A stretch of 53,878 nucleotides of DNA from an uncultured Clostridia bacterium (lineage in GTDB: Bacteria > Bacillota > Clostridia > TANB77 > CAG-508), in the NCBI GenBank assembly GCA_947627495.1, contig CANQWH010000003.1, positions 1-53,878 on the forward strand. Reading direction: 5' to 3'. Made by a program: the position numbers and the translations under genes. How positions within the stretch are numbered: position 1 is the stretch's first letter; every line of letters starts with the position of its first letter. The notes beneath the pieces were generated by a model. It saw nothing but the letters and a program-made list of their open reading frames with translations, was not told the DNA's origin and ran no database searches. Shown here piece after piece: positions 21,329 to 31,409 of this stretch.

Positions 21329-24300
21329 TATATCACCTCGTATAGTTCGTTTTTTACTATTTTTGCAAATCCATCTTCATCTAATGTTAGTTTACAAGAA
21401 TTTAAAGCTTTTAAAAAAGCATTTGCCATTTTATTATAATCAATCTCTTGTGTATTATTAACTGTATTATTTGTGTTCTTTTCAATGTTATTTTCTGCTG
21501 CTGTATAAGCCTTATTTTCTTCTGCTGTCAATACTCTCTCACCTTTATGTAGTCTTGCTACATAGTTGTCCTTTGGAACATAATCCAAACCAGATTTGTG
21601 TCCTGGTAAATTTGACAATTTTCCATTTACACTTGCTTTAACTGTCAATAAGCCAGAAAGAGTAGAAGCTATTGACCTTGCTGTAGAAAATAAAGAATTT
21701 TTCCATGATTTATTACTTAATCCTGTCTGTAAATTTCTTAAAATTTGTAAACCTTCGCTCTCGGCTAGATTCCCTTGTCTTATTCCTTGAATTACTTTTT
21801 CTGCATCTTCTACACCTGCTGTTTTTAAGAATTCTCGTAATTTTCCATCTTCTAATCCATTTAAAAAGCCATATAAATTACTTAGTGCTTCTTGTTTAAA
21901 TTCAGGATTCTTTTCTATTTGTTCTATGACTTGCTGTATCATATCTTGTGTCGCATTAACTAGCTCAGGAGTTTGTTCTAATGTAACACCTGTCATTTCC
22001 TCTATTTTTTTTGATAGCTCTGGTGGTGCATTTGAAAGTATGTCAAAATATACATTATATGAATTTGTTGCCATTTGTTTCCAACCCTCTATGATATCTG
22101 GAGAGTTTTCCGCTTCTATAGATGTCATATTCTTTAATTCTTCTGCAATTGCATACAATCTCCTATTTGATTCTTCCATAGTTGTTTGTGTTTTTTTCAT
22201 TTCAACATCATTATTGTTTTTTATTGCTTCCTCATTTAACATCTTTGCATTCTCTAAATAATATTGTTGTGCTTGTATTTGTTTTTTATAAGTTAATTCC
22301 ACTGTTTCTCCATTTTTTGTGTAAGTTTTACCTAGCTCATCTACCATTTGTTGCAAGCTTTCTGTTGTACCTTTGGTATATAATTCATAGTTGTATTGAT
22401 AATCTTGTATATCTTTTGTGTAATCGCTTACTGTATCTTGTAATGAGTTTACTGTACTTTGTAAACTTTTTACTTCCTCTTTAGCTGATTTCCAATTTTT
22501 ATAATCAGTATTAAGAGCCTGCGTCCATTCGATTCCTTTATCCTCTATCTCTTTAAAATCTTCATCATATAAATCAGCTTCTTTTTTTATTGCTTTATTT
22601 AATTCTTCTTGTTTATCTATTAATTCTTGCATTTTTTGGTCTCTATCAGATATAGCCTTATTGTATTTTTCTTCTGAGCCATTTAAGATTACTTCTGCTT
22701 GTTTTTTTAATATTAAATTGTCCATTTCATTTTGCAATTCTTTATATTTATCTATCACATTGTCTGTTATTGTTATTTCTGTTCCTAATGCTTCTGATAA
22801 ATCACCTGTTATTACTTTTGCTCTATTTTCATAACCTTCTTTTATTTTTCCGTTTTCATCTGTAATTTTTTGTAACTCTGTCCATAAATCTTTTGTTCTA
22901 TCTAAATGATTTAATTCGGATTGTGTGTTATTATCAATGCTTGCTTTTAATTCATCTATTGCTTCTTTCTCTTTCAGTGTTTCTTTAAGATTCTCTTCTG
23001 CTGCTTTTGCAAGTTCTCGTGCTTCTTGTGTAGCACTTTGATAATGTGCTGCCAACACCCCGATTCCTGTTGCTACTGCTGCTATTACTAATCCAGTTGG
23101 GCTAAATGTATTTTTTAAAATACCTGCTAAACCATTTACTGCTTCTGATGTAGATGTTATATTTCCAGTTGCAACTTGTATTGCTTGTACAAATGTTCCT
23201 ACTCCTTTTATAGTTCCACCGATTGTTGATGTTATTTTCCCTAATATAGTTACTAAAGGTCCAGCTGCTGTTATAAGTAGGCCAATTTTTACTATCATAT
23301 CCACTTGTTCATCTGATAAACTTTCAAATTTTTTTATCCATTTTTCTAATCCATTTACTATTTTTTCTACAGAAGGCATAAGTTTATTTCCAACTGTTAT
23401 TGACATATCTTTTAATTTATTTACTGCTATCTGTATCTTACTTTTTAAAGTATCATATCTTTTATTTGCTTCATTAGTTAATGCTGTATTATCTTCCCAT
23501 GCTTCACTACCTAGTTCAACTGCTTTATTCATAACATCACTAGCATTTGCAAGTGACAATATTGTATTAGATAGTCTTACTTCTTTTATATCCATGTCAT
23601 TTAAAATTCCTATTGCTGATTTTCCGTTTCTTTCTGTATCATTTAATCCTGCAATAAATGCAGATAAAGCTTTTACTGCATCTTTTTCAAATGCATCTTT
23701 AAACTCATCCGCTGTCATTCCTGCCACTTTTGCAAAATCGTTTAAACTGTCTGAACCCGTTTCAACTGCTGTTTGTATCTGTTTTAATAATTTGCTCATA
23801 GCAGTACCGCCTGCTTCTGCTTCAATACCAACACTAGACATTGCTGTTGCTAATGATAATATTTGTGATTGACTTAATCCTACTAATTCTCCAGTTGCAG
23901 CTAATCTTGTTGCCATTTGTACTATATCCGCTTCTGTCGTTGCAAAATTATTTCCTAATGCAACAATTGTAGAACCTAATTTTTCATAATCATCTGCACT
24001 CATCTTTGTAACATTTGCGAATTTTGCTAAAGAACTTGCTGCTTCCTCTGCTGATAAGTTAGTTGAATTTCCTAAATCTATCATTACTCTTGTAAAGTCT
24101 AATATATTTTCTGTTTGTATTCCCAATTGTCCTGCTGCCTCTGCTACTGCACTTATCTCTGTTGTAGAAGATGGGATTTCTTTTGCCATATTTCTTATGC
24201 CTTGCTTTAATTCTTCCATTTGTTCTGCTGTACCATCTACAGTTTTTTCTACACCAACAAAAGCATCTTCAAAATCTATTGCTGATTTTAGACTTAATGT

Positions 24301-24792
24301 TAAAGCACTTCCAGTTGCAGCAGAAAACGCAGACAATTTCTTGCCTGCGTTCTCAATTTTTTTTCCACTATTTTCTATTTTAGTTCCAAACTCTTCTATA
24401 CCTTTGCCTGTATTTTTTAATTGCTGTTCTATTTCTTTTATTCTTTTATTGTATGTTTCAAGTTTTACTTCTGCTGATGTTAATTCATTTCTTTTTTTCT
24501 TTATTGCTGTTGTATTTTTCTCTTCTGCATTTTCTAAATCACTAAGTTGCATTTTTAAAGTATTTACTTTATCTGTCTGAATTTCATATGCATTTTTTAG
24601 ATACTCTTGTTCCGCTCTTAGCTTTTCCGTGCTTTTAGTAGAATTATCCCACTGTGCTTGTGTTAATTTAAATTGATTGTAATTTTTGTTTAACTCTAAA
24701 TTTACTTCTTGTAAACTTTTTTTAAAATCAACTGCTCCATCTTCTTTAAAGACTAAACCAACACGTTTTAAATCATCTGCCATTTGTTTCAC
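21328..24792 (-). CDS. tail tape measure protein
   Basis: 1154 aa, long coiled coils, AAGQLGI and TMP core motifs. Confidence 0.95.
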   Translation of the reverse strand: MKQMADDLKRVGLVFKEDGAVDFKKSLQEVNLELNKNYNQFKLTQAQWDNSTKSTEKLRAEQEYLKNAYEIQTDKVNTLKMQLSDLENAEEKNTTAIKKKRNELTSAEVKLETYNKRIKEIEQQLKNTGKGIEEFGTKIENSGKKIENAGKKLSAFSAATGSALTLSLKSAIDFEDAFVGVEKTVDGTAEQMEELKQGIRNMAKEIPSSTTEISAVAEAAGQLGIQTENILDFTRVMIDLGNSTNLSAEEAASSLAKFANVTKMSADDYEKLGSTIVALGNNFATTEADIVQMATRLAATGELVGLSQSQILSLATAMSSVGIEAEAGGTAMSKLLKQIQTAVETGSDSLNDFAKVAGMTADEFKDAFEKDAVKALSAFIAGLNDTERNGKSAIGILNDMDIKEVRLSNTILSLANASDVMNKAVELGSEAWEDNTALTNEANKRYDTLKSKIQIAVNKLKDMSITVGNKLMPSVEKIVNGLEKWIKKFESLSDEQVDMIVKIGLLITAAGPLVTILGKITSTIGGTIKGVGTFVQAIQVATGNITSTSEAVNGLAGILKNTFSPTGLVIAAVATGIGVLAAHYQSATQEARELAKAAEENLKETLKEKEAIDELKASIDNNTQSELNHLDRTKDLWTELQKITDENGKIKEGYENRAKVITGDLSEALGTEITITDNVIDKYKELQNEMDNLILKKQAEVILNGSEEKYNKAISDRDQKMQELIDKQEELNKAIKKEADLYDEDFKEIEDKGIEWTQALNTDYKNWKSAKEEVKSLQSTVNSLQDTVSDYTKDIQDYQYNYELYTKGTTESLQQMVDELGKTYTKNGETVELTYKKQIQAQQYYLENAKMLNEEAIKNNNDVEMKKTQTTMEESNRRLYAIAEELKNMTSIEAENSPDIIEGWKQMATNSYNVYFDILSNAPPELSKKIEEMTGVTLEQTPELVNATQDMIQQVIEQIEKNPEFKQEALSNLYGFLNGLEDGKLREFLKTAGVEDAEKVIQGIRQGNLAESEGLQILRNLQTGLSNKSWKNSLFSTARSIASTLSGLLTVKASVNGKLSNLPGHKSGLDYVPKDNYVARLHKGERVLTAEENKAYTAAENNIEKNTNNTVNNTQEIDYNKMANAFLKALNSCKLTLDEDGFAKIVKNELYEVI

Positions 24793-24845
24793 CTCTTTTT
24801 AAGCATAATAAAAGCACCAGAAGTTAATCTGATGCTCATTTCTTA

Positions 24846-25652
24846 TTATTTTTCAATCATAGGCACTATTCCATTATCTTTTAGTTTATTATATAAAAAT
24901 AATCTTCCTTTTTGTGTCCATTTTGTATTCATCTTAACGAAATTCGTACCATTTTTATGTGTTAAATCTATTGTTTCGCTATGTGTATATCCATTATTAT
25001 GATATTCCTTATATAAGAACCATTGATTGCTTTGCTTATATTGTATTCCTAGTTCATGTAATTTTTCGTTCATTTTTTCGCCTGACATTCCATAATCTTT
25101 TGCAATTGCTGTTATAGTTACTAACCCTTTATTTTGTAATATTTTATCTGTATAATCCGCTTTTGGTTTTAATTCACCTATTAATTGAAATTGTTGCTTA
25201 TTCTCTGTTTCCAATTTTTCGGTTTTATCTTCTAGCCTTTTTAATTTGTTTTGCATAACTTGCATTGCTTTTAATACAAGCTCATCTTCTGTCATATTTT
25301 CTTCTCCTGCTATATAGCCTCCAGTTTGTCTTATTGCTGGTAAAACTTCATGAGTTACCCATTCAGTGAATTCTTCCGCTTCTGGTTTTCTGCTTTGAAA
25401 TATTACTTTATATAGGTTACTTTCATTTATAAATGTTGCTTGTTGTTTTCTACCTAAATTATCGATGATGTCGGTAGTAACTACCCCATCTTGTTTCAGT
25501 CTGCTTTTACAATCTCTTGCATTTTTTATATCTAATATTTTACATACATCTGCTAAACAAATATATGGAATATCATTAATCTCTGTAGTTCTCATTTCTC
25601 CAAATTTCTTATTTTTAAATATTTGTAATTCGTTCATTATTCTTTTTTCCAT
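24846..25652 (-). CDS. phage antirepressor (BRO-N plus KilAC-like)
   Basis: VCKILDIKNARDCKSRL...VTHEVLPAIRQTGGYI; ITAIAKDYGMSGEKMNEKLHELGIQYKQSNQW. Confidence 0.93.
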   Translation of the reverse strand: MEKRIMNELQIFKNKKFGEMRTTEINDIPYICLADVCKILDIKNARDCKSRLKQDGVVTTDIIDNLGRKQQATFINESNLYKVIFQSRKPEAEEFTEWVTHEVLPAIRQTGGYIAGEENMTEDELVLKAMQVMQNKLKRLEDKTEKLETENKQQFQLIGELKPKADYTDKILQNKGLVTITAIAKDYGMSGEKMNEKLHELGIQYKQSNQWFLYKEYHNNGYTHSETIDLTHKNGTNFVKMNTKWTQKGRLFLYNKLKDNGIVPMIEK

Positions 25653-25807
25653 TAATTAACACCTCCAATTTTCCGTATAGCTTCATCCCATGTTTCTCTA
25701 CCTTTTTGTACTTTTCTAAATGTTGTACTCATAAATTTATAAAGTTTCTTACTTATGTTTCTTCTTCCTTCTAAATATTCTTTTAAAAATTCTGTATAGT
25801 TTTCCAT
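25652..25807 (-). CDS. small phage protein; contains in-frame CGG 25673-25675
   Basis: MENYTEFLKEYLEGRRNISKKLYKFMSTTFRKVQKGRETWDEAIRKIGGVN*; TAATG overlap with antirepressor start. Confidence 0.55.
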   Translation of the reverse strand: MENYTEFLKEYLEGRRNISKKLYKFMSTTFRKVQKGRETWDEAIRKIGGVN

Positions 25808-25927
25808 CATAATAAAAGAACCTCCATTTCTCTTGAAACTTCAGTTCTTATGTGATACAATATGTTTATAAGAACTTAGTTTCTTTGTGTGAGTATTGTG
25901 GTTTACTTTGGCGAGTGTCACAATACT

Positions 25928-26092
25928 CTATTTTTTTAATTCTGTATAGACCTTATCTATACCCTCTCTTATTATTTCTGATTTTTTCTTTCCTGTTATC
26001 TTACAACAATATTCTAATTTTTCAGTATCCTTATCTGATAATCTTATCCTTGTATTAAGATTTTTAGGGTCGTCTGTTGGTCTGCCTTTCAT
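25928..26092 (-). CDS. ribbon-helix-helix (CopG-like) regulator
   Basis: MKGRPTDDPKNLNTRIRLSDKDTEKLEYCCKITGKKKSEIIREGIDKVY. Confidence 0.8.
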   Translation of the reverse strand: MKGRPTDDPKNLNTRIRLSDKDTEKLEYCCKITGKKKSEIIREGIDKVYTELKK

Positions 26093-26221
26093 TTTACACC
26101 TCCATTTCTGTATCCACATATATATTACAATATGTATCCACAAAAGTCAAGAGGTTTTTTAAAATTTTTTTATTTTTTTTGCAAAATAAAAACACCTACC
26201 TAAGTAAGTGTTTTTCATCTG

Positions 26222-27115
26222 TTAATATCCTGCTGAACTAACTCCATATTCCGCTTCACTAGCAGTAAAGCCTTCATACTCTAATTGTTTCTTTAATTCG
26301 CTTCTAGAAAATGGCATTAAATTTAAATAATCTCTTGCTTTCTTAGCAGCCTGTTCATTCCAATTTGCTCCGCAATTATTTGTAGCATAAGTTGCTTCTG
26401 AATCTGTAAATCCGTCAAATTCTAGTTGTTTTTTTAATCCAAATTTAGAAAATGCTGTTACATTTAAATAATCTTTTGCTTTCTTCATTGCTTGTTCATT
26501 CCAATTTGCTCCACAATTTTCTACAGCGTAACTAGCTTCTTCATCTGAAAAGCCTTCAAAAATAATCTGTTCTTTTAAATTTGATTTAGAAAATGACATT
26601 ATTCTTAAATAATCTTTAGCTTTTGAAAGTGCATTTTTTTCTCCAAGTGTTATTTTTTTTGATTCAGTTGCAGTATTATTTTGATTTTCCGCAATATTCT
26701 GTTCTTTTTCGTCATTTTCTTTGTTTACTACTTCATCATTTTTCGTATAGGTGTTTTCATTTTTAGAATTATCGCTTATTGTAGTAGAATTATAATCACT
26801 ACTACTAGAAGTTTTATCTTTTTCTTGATTATTTATATCACCAGTATTACTTTGTAAATTATTGTCAGAATTAGAAATTGAAAAGCTATTTTCTTCCACA
26901 GCAATGTTGTCATTATCGGTATTTGTTTTTGAATTTTCTAAATCATTATTATCTTTTTCTGTACTATTTTCTACATCTTTTGCAATTGTTTCTTCTGTAT
27001 CCTTCTTTTCATGTGAATTAGTTACTACAATAATTCCTGATAAAACAAGTAATATAACTAGCCATACTACCCAGTTGTCAATAATTTTTTTGACTTTCCC
27101 TAAAATATTTTTCAT
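26222..27115 (-). CDS. Ltp-family protein (host cell surface lipoprotein-like repeats x3), TM anchored
   Basis: three repeats AKDYL....FSK..LK.QL.F(E/D)GF(S/T)..EA.YA...CGANWNEQA. Confidence 0.85.
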   Translation of the reverse strand: MKNILGKVKKIIDNWVVWLVILLVLSGIIVVTNSHEKKDTEETIAKDVENSTEKDNNDLENSKTNTDNDNIAVEENSFSISNSDNNLQSNTGDINNQEKDKTSSSSDYNSTTISDNSKNENTYTKNDEVVNKENDEKEQNIAENQNNTATESKKITLGEKNALSKAKDYLRIMSFSKSNLKEQIIFEGFSDEEASYAVENCGANWNEQAMKKAKDYLNVTAFSKFGLKKQLEFDGFTDSEATYATNNCGANWNEQAAKKARDYLNLMPFSRSELKKQLEYEGFTASEAEYGVSSAGY

Positions 27116-27193
27116 AAATATCAACCTCCTTGTAATATTTTACATTAAAATACAAAATATTACAAGAAATTTATGCCCATTTTTTTTCGATTT

Positions 27194-27526
27194 TTATATT
27201 CTATGTGTTGCTATATTTGATTTTTTTATTTCTTTTAACTCTGATACATTCTCTACCATAAAATCTATTATTTTTTCCACATCTTCTAATTTCACAAGTC
27301 TCACCGCTTGTCTATATGTTAAAAGTTCATCATAATTAGATGCTATTGCACAATATAAAAGATGATTTGTTACATATGCTGTTTTTGTACAACCAGATTC
27401 GTCTTTTTCTCCTTTTGCATCTTTTTCTAACTGCTTTATTCCACCTTTATAATCTTCTATGTATTCTAATAAAAGTGGTGTTACTTCTAAAATTATTTTT
27501 TCTCCGTTTTTTAACTCTATTTCCAT
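27194..27526 (-). CDS. tail assembly chaperone-like protein
   Basis: position between tail tube and tape measure, size. Confidence 0.6.
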   Translation of the reverse strand: MEIELKNGEKIILEVTPLLLEYIEDYKGGIKQLEKDAKGEKDESGCTKTAYVTNHLLYCAIASNYDELLTYRQAVRLVKLEDVEKIIDFMVENVSELKEIKKSNIATHRI

Positions 27527-27597
27527 GATTTTGTCTCCTTATTTTTATATTCATTTATTTTTTTAAAGGCTCTAAAACGATTTTAGAGCCTCATTTT

Positions 27598-28227
27598 TTA
27601 AACTGCTTCTGCTACTAATGCATCTAAATCTGCATCTTCTAAAATTGGTTTTTCGAAGAATTTTTCTTCTGTTAATTTCTCAGGGAAACTTGACATTTGA
27701 CTGTCAACATATACTTTTTTATCCCCTTCTGCATTATATGCATAAGCTCTTACTGTAACGGTATCATTTTGTTCAGAAAAAGACTCTTCCTTTGTTGATA
27801 TATTATCCGTATTTTCTACCAATTGACATTTTGGATACCATGCATATTCTACTCCTCCACCTACCATTTTTTTTACTTTTCCGTATGCAAAAAATGGTCT
27901 TCTAGCAGTTCTTCCTGAGCGATTTAAACCTGTTTTTCCTACAACATCACCTCGCATTTTCGCCAAGTCGCTTGGGTCAAAGGCTACAACTTCTATTGCC
28001 ATATCAATGTATGCATTTTGACTAACAGTTTCATAATCTTGTCCACTTGCTTTTACAGTAACAGATTCTGCATTTTCAGTTGTATCAATAGTTTTAACTA
28101 CGTTACATTTTGTAACGTTCTCCTCATAATTTTCTATATCATAATCTGTTTTTTCCTCTTTTGTATTAAAACAATAGTACATTCCTCCAACCGTTTCTTT
28201 CATCATCGGTTTTTTAGTTGTTATCAT
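27598..28227 (-). CDS. major tail (tube) protein
   Basis: position and composition. Confidence 0.8.
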   Translation of the reverse strand: MITTKKPMMKETVGGMYYCFNTKEEKTDYDIENYEENVTKCNVVKTIDTTENAESVTVKASGQDYETVSQNAYIDMAIEVVAFDPSDLAKMRGDVVGKTGLNRSGRTARRPFFAYGKVKKMVGGGVEYAWYPKCQLVENTDNISTKEESFSEQNDTVTVRAYAYNAEGDKKVYVDSQMSSFPEKLTEEKFFEKPILEDADLDALVAEAV

Positions 28228-28256
28228 ATTTAATTCCTCCTTTTAATTTTAAATGC

Positions 28257-28655
28257 TTACCAAGTTTGTATTCCTGCTTTGGTAAGCATTAATTTATAAT
28301 ATTTTTCTTTATTTTTATCCCATAAAGGATATAGATGTGGTTGTGCATTCATTTTATCAGTTCCATTTTCAATCATAGGTCCATAATATTTTCCCCATCC
28401 TGCCTCTATTTCGTTTTTCTTTTTTCTATATGCAAAACTTCTAACTAAGTGTGTATATCCTGCTTTTTTTATTTGTGACATCGGCTTAGGTAACTTTAAA
28501 GCATCATTTACAAATTCTTTTGCTCCAGTTTCTAGAATATCCATCGCATTATCTGCTGTGCTTATATATTTGCTAACTATCTCTGTTAAAGCCTCAAATC
28601 CACTATATCCATATACTTCACTCATTTTCTTCTGTCCCAATATTTTCCAGTACAT
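28257..28655 (-). CDS. HK97 gp10-like tail completion protein
   Basis: synteny; GWGKYYGPMIENGTDKMNAQPHLYPLW. Confidence 0.75.
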   Translation of the reverse strand: MYWKILGQKKMSEVYGYSGFEALTEIVSKYISTADNAMDILETGAKEFVNDALKLPKPMSQIKKAGYTHLVRSFAYRKKKNEIEAGWGKYYGPMIENGTDKMNAQPHLYPLWDKNKEKYYKLMLTKAGIQTW

Positions 28656-28965
28656 CTAAAGAAAAAAATGAATGAATTCTTCTTTTTTCTGTTAAATATT
28701 CATGTTGAAATTCTGGAAACAAACCGATTTTATTTAATTCTTTTTTTAACTCTATAAGTTTTGGATGCCTTGGTATACTTGCTATTACTGATATTTGATA
28801 TGTAACTTCTGTGTTATAATTAGAATTACTAGCCGTTATATCTTTCCAATAATAATCCCAATAGCAAATTCTAATATCCGCTTCCATCTCATCGTCTTCT
28901 GGTGTACTTTCGCTAATTGGAACATTTAACTTTTTTAATATGTCTACTAATTCTGTTTTTGTCAT
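28618..28965 (-). CDS. tail completion/terminator protein
   Basis: synteny. Confidence 0.65.
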   Translation of the reverse strand: MTKTELVDILKKLNVPISESTPEDDEMEADIRICYWDYYWKDITASNSNYNTEVTYQISVIASIPRHPKLIELKKELNKIGLFPEFQHEYLTEKRRIHSFFSLDVLENIGTEENE

Positions 28966-29333
28966 ATTTCACTCTCCAATTTTACTCGTGGATATTCTTC
29001 TAAAGTCAAATCTGTTTGCTTATATCCATCTTTATTTGTAAAATGATAACTATTAAATACTTTATGATATTCGTTACCTATTTTCACTACATGTAAAGAA
29101 GTAATCTCTTTAATTTGAGGTATTCTAATTTTGAAGGTTATTTTTCTTTTTCTTTCTTCTGCTTCAAATCTTAATTTGTCTGAAATTGATAATTCTTCAA
29201 ACCAAACATCTTTGCCTGTATCATGTAAATATTCAATAGGAAAATCTGTTTTAGTTTGTTTAATTTCAAAAAGTCTAAACCTACCATCATTATAAATCGG
29301 TAGGCTTGTAATACTTTGCTTGTAACTCAGCAT
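28962..29333 (-). CDS. head closure protein
   Basis: synteny. Confidence 0.6.
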   Translation of the reverse strand: MLSYKQSITSLPIYNDGRFRLFEIKQTKTDFPIEYLHDTGKDVWFEELSISDKLRFEAEERKRKITFKIRIPQIKEITSLHVVKIGNEYHKVFNSYHFTNKDGYKQTDLTLEEYPRVKLESEI

Positions 29334-29571
29334 ATTCTCCTGCGTACAACTGTTTAAATTCTGCTAATCTTGCATGTCTTTTATATAATACATAATTTTT
29401 TAATAGACTTCTTGCTTTTAAATCTTCTTCATAATCAATTTCAGTTCCAATATTATCATTTATGTCATAAATTCCTTCTTTTATATAACCTTCAATAATT
29501 TTATCTTCCTCATAAGGAGAAATGTGCTGTTCTTCTTTTACTTCTTCTACTATTTTTTGTGTATCTGCCAT
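29290..29571 (-). CDS. head-tail connector
   Basis: synteny. Confidence 0.6.
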   Translation of the reverse strand: MADTQKIVEEVKEEQHISPYEEDKIIEGYIKEGIYDINDNIGTEIDYEEDLKARSLLKNYVLYKRHARLAEFKQLYAGEYAELQAKYYKPTDL

Positions 29572-29583
29572 AAATACACACCT

Positions 29584-29823
29584 CTATTCTTTATATTCTG
29601 TTTCTTCATCTTTTTCTATTTCTTGATTTTGTACTTCTTCTATTTTTTCTATTAATATTTTTCCAAGTTTATTCTTTGTAGTTGATAACTCTTTAATTCT
29701 AACCTTACTTGGTTTTAAGCCTTCACGTGGATAAATATCTTTGCCTTTTACATCTTTCAAATAAACATGATTATTATCTTCTAAATCTTTAAAGTTATAA
29801 ACAACTCTATATTTTTCTTCCAT
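29584..29823 (-). CDS. small head-region protein
   Basis: 79-aa ORF in operon. Confidence 0.5.
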   Translation of the reverse strand: MEEKYRVVYNFKDLEDNNHVYLKDVKGKDIYPREGLKPSKVRIKELSTTKNKLGKILIEKIEEVQNQEIEKDEETEYKE

Positions 29824-29843
29824 TTTACTTATTCCCCCTATTA

Positions 29844-30230
29844 TTATTCTGTTTTTAATTCAAGTGCACTTAAGTTAAGTGTTCTTGTTTCTTTGCCTTC
29901 TTGAGTAATTTCAATTGTATTGTCTTTGTTGTGAATTTGGAATACTATTAAGCCGTCCTTTTCATCAACTGCAACTGGTTTCTTTAATTTTACACCAGTT
30001 CCCTTAAGTTCACATTTTACAGTTCCTTTTGCTTGACCTTTAGCTTCTTCAAAGTAAAGTGGTAAATAATTTCCCGTTTGTTCATCAGATTTACTTGAAA
30101 ATTCTTTCCAACCTTCAATATGATTTAATGCACCTGTTACATTATTACCATCTAAATTTACATTTTCACATAAATCTTGTACTGTTTTTTCACCCAAGTT
30201 TAATGACGTTTCATCGCCTGGAATAGCCAC
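29844..30230 (-). CDS. head-associated protein (decoration candidate)
   Basis: follows capsid, beta-rich. Confidence 0.4.
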   Translation of the reverse strand: MAIPGDETSLNLGEKTVQDLCENVNLDGNNVTGALNHIEGWKEFSSKSDEQTGNYLPLYFEEAKGQAKGTVKCELKGTGVKLKKPVAVDEKDGLIVFQIHNKDNTIEITQEGKETRTLNLSALELKTE

Positions 30231-30249
30231 CTCTATTTCGGTGGCTGGA

Positions 30250-31389
30250 CTAGGGTGAAACCGTTTCTGTTTCTACAACAGGTTTTAATGCTTTTAAGTT
30301 TGTAATATCTAGCACAACAGCATCATCATTAGATTTTAATCTACCATTTCCATATGTTAATACTGTATAAGTTCTTAATTGTTCTAAGAACTTATAATGA
30401 TCACTATAGTCAATACCCATTCTTGAAATACCAGCAGTGTATTTTTTAGGCAAATAAGCAATTGCTTTGTTTTCAGGCACTTCTGGACTTGCAACATATA
30501 CAAAGTTCTTATAATTATCAGCTTTTACATAACCATTAAATCCTAAAACATGTGTTGCTTTATAAATTTTAGTGTCTAATTCGTTTTGATTTGCTATCAT
30601 TACTATTACATCTACATTTCTTGTGCCTTTTCTATTTAAAATTGGTAATACTTTAGTACCAAAGTCGTCAGGTCCTAAATCTGTAATTTCAACTGCCTTT
30701 TTGTCTGGATACACTCCTTCTTGTACAGAACCTTTTAAATCTTTTAGTAAACCGATTGGAGCATCCTTTCCATTTCCAGCTATAATTCCAGATTCTATTC
30801 CTTCTTCATTTACTTCCAATAAAATGGTTCTAACAAATCTATCAATCCATTTGTATCCCATGTTGATTATTGCTTTTGGAACAAACATAAATGCAGATAA
30901 AGAATTTACTTCTAAATCTAATGTTTCTAATTCTGCTTCGATTTGGTCTATGATAGCTCTTGTTAGTTTACCCCATGTTGCTTTTCCGCTTCTTTCAGAT
31001 AAAAACCATTTTTGTACTCCAGCTGGAGCCCAATCGACATATTCGAATAAAGGATGTGCTGTTTTTAAATCTTCAAATATATAACTTACTGTTGTCTCTG
31101 GTAAATAATCTATTTCTTTTCCTTTTAAACTTGATGTATCTTCTTGTTTTATTGCTCTATCAATCCATTGCTTTTCTGCTTCTGTTAATGAACGTAATCC
31201 AAATTTTGCATCACTTTCCTTTGTTGCTGAATATTCTTCAAATTCTCTTTGATATTGAGCAATTGTATCTGCATAACTTTCATCAATTATACTTTGTATT
31301 GTCTCAATTATTTTTTGTGATTTTTGTTCAGCTGGAGCTTCATTTAACTCCTTTACTAAATCTTCAATTTTCTTTTCATTAAATTTCAT
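30250..31389 (-). CDS. HK97-like major capsid protein
   Basis: N-terminal coiled delta domain, AFMFVPKAIINMGYKWIDRFVR, position. Confidence 0.9.
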   Translation of the reverse strand: MKFNEKKIEDLVKELNEAPAEQKSQKIIETIQSIIDESYADTIAQYQREFEEYSATKESDAKFGLRSLTEAEKQWIDRAIKQEDTSSLKGKEIDYLPETTVSYIFEDLKTAHPLFEYVDWAPAGVQKWFLSERSGKATWGKLTRAIIDQIEAELETLDLEVNSLSAFMFVPKAIINMGYKWIDRFVRTILLEVNEEGIESGIIAGNGKDAPIGLLKDLKGSVQEGVYPDKKAVEITDLGPDDFGTKVLPILNRKGTRNVDVIVMIANQNELDTKIYKATHVLGFNGYVKADNYKNFVYVASPEVPENKAIAYLPKKYTAGISRMGIDYSDHYKFLEQLRTYTVLTYGNGRLKSNDDAVVLDITNLKALKPVVETETVSP

Positions 31390-31409
31390 ATTCTTTTACC
31401 TTCCTTTTT

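Noticed and set aside
27194-27526. Programmed frameshift between tail assembly chaperones (gpG/gpGT)
   Set aside because: No clear overlapping second frame or slippery heptamer seen before the Ltp gene; the moron occupies this position.
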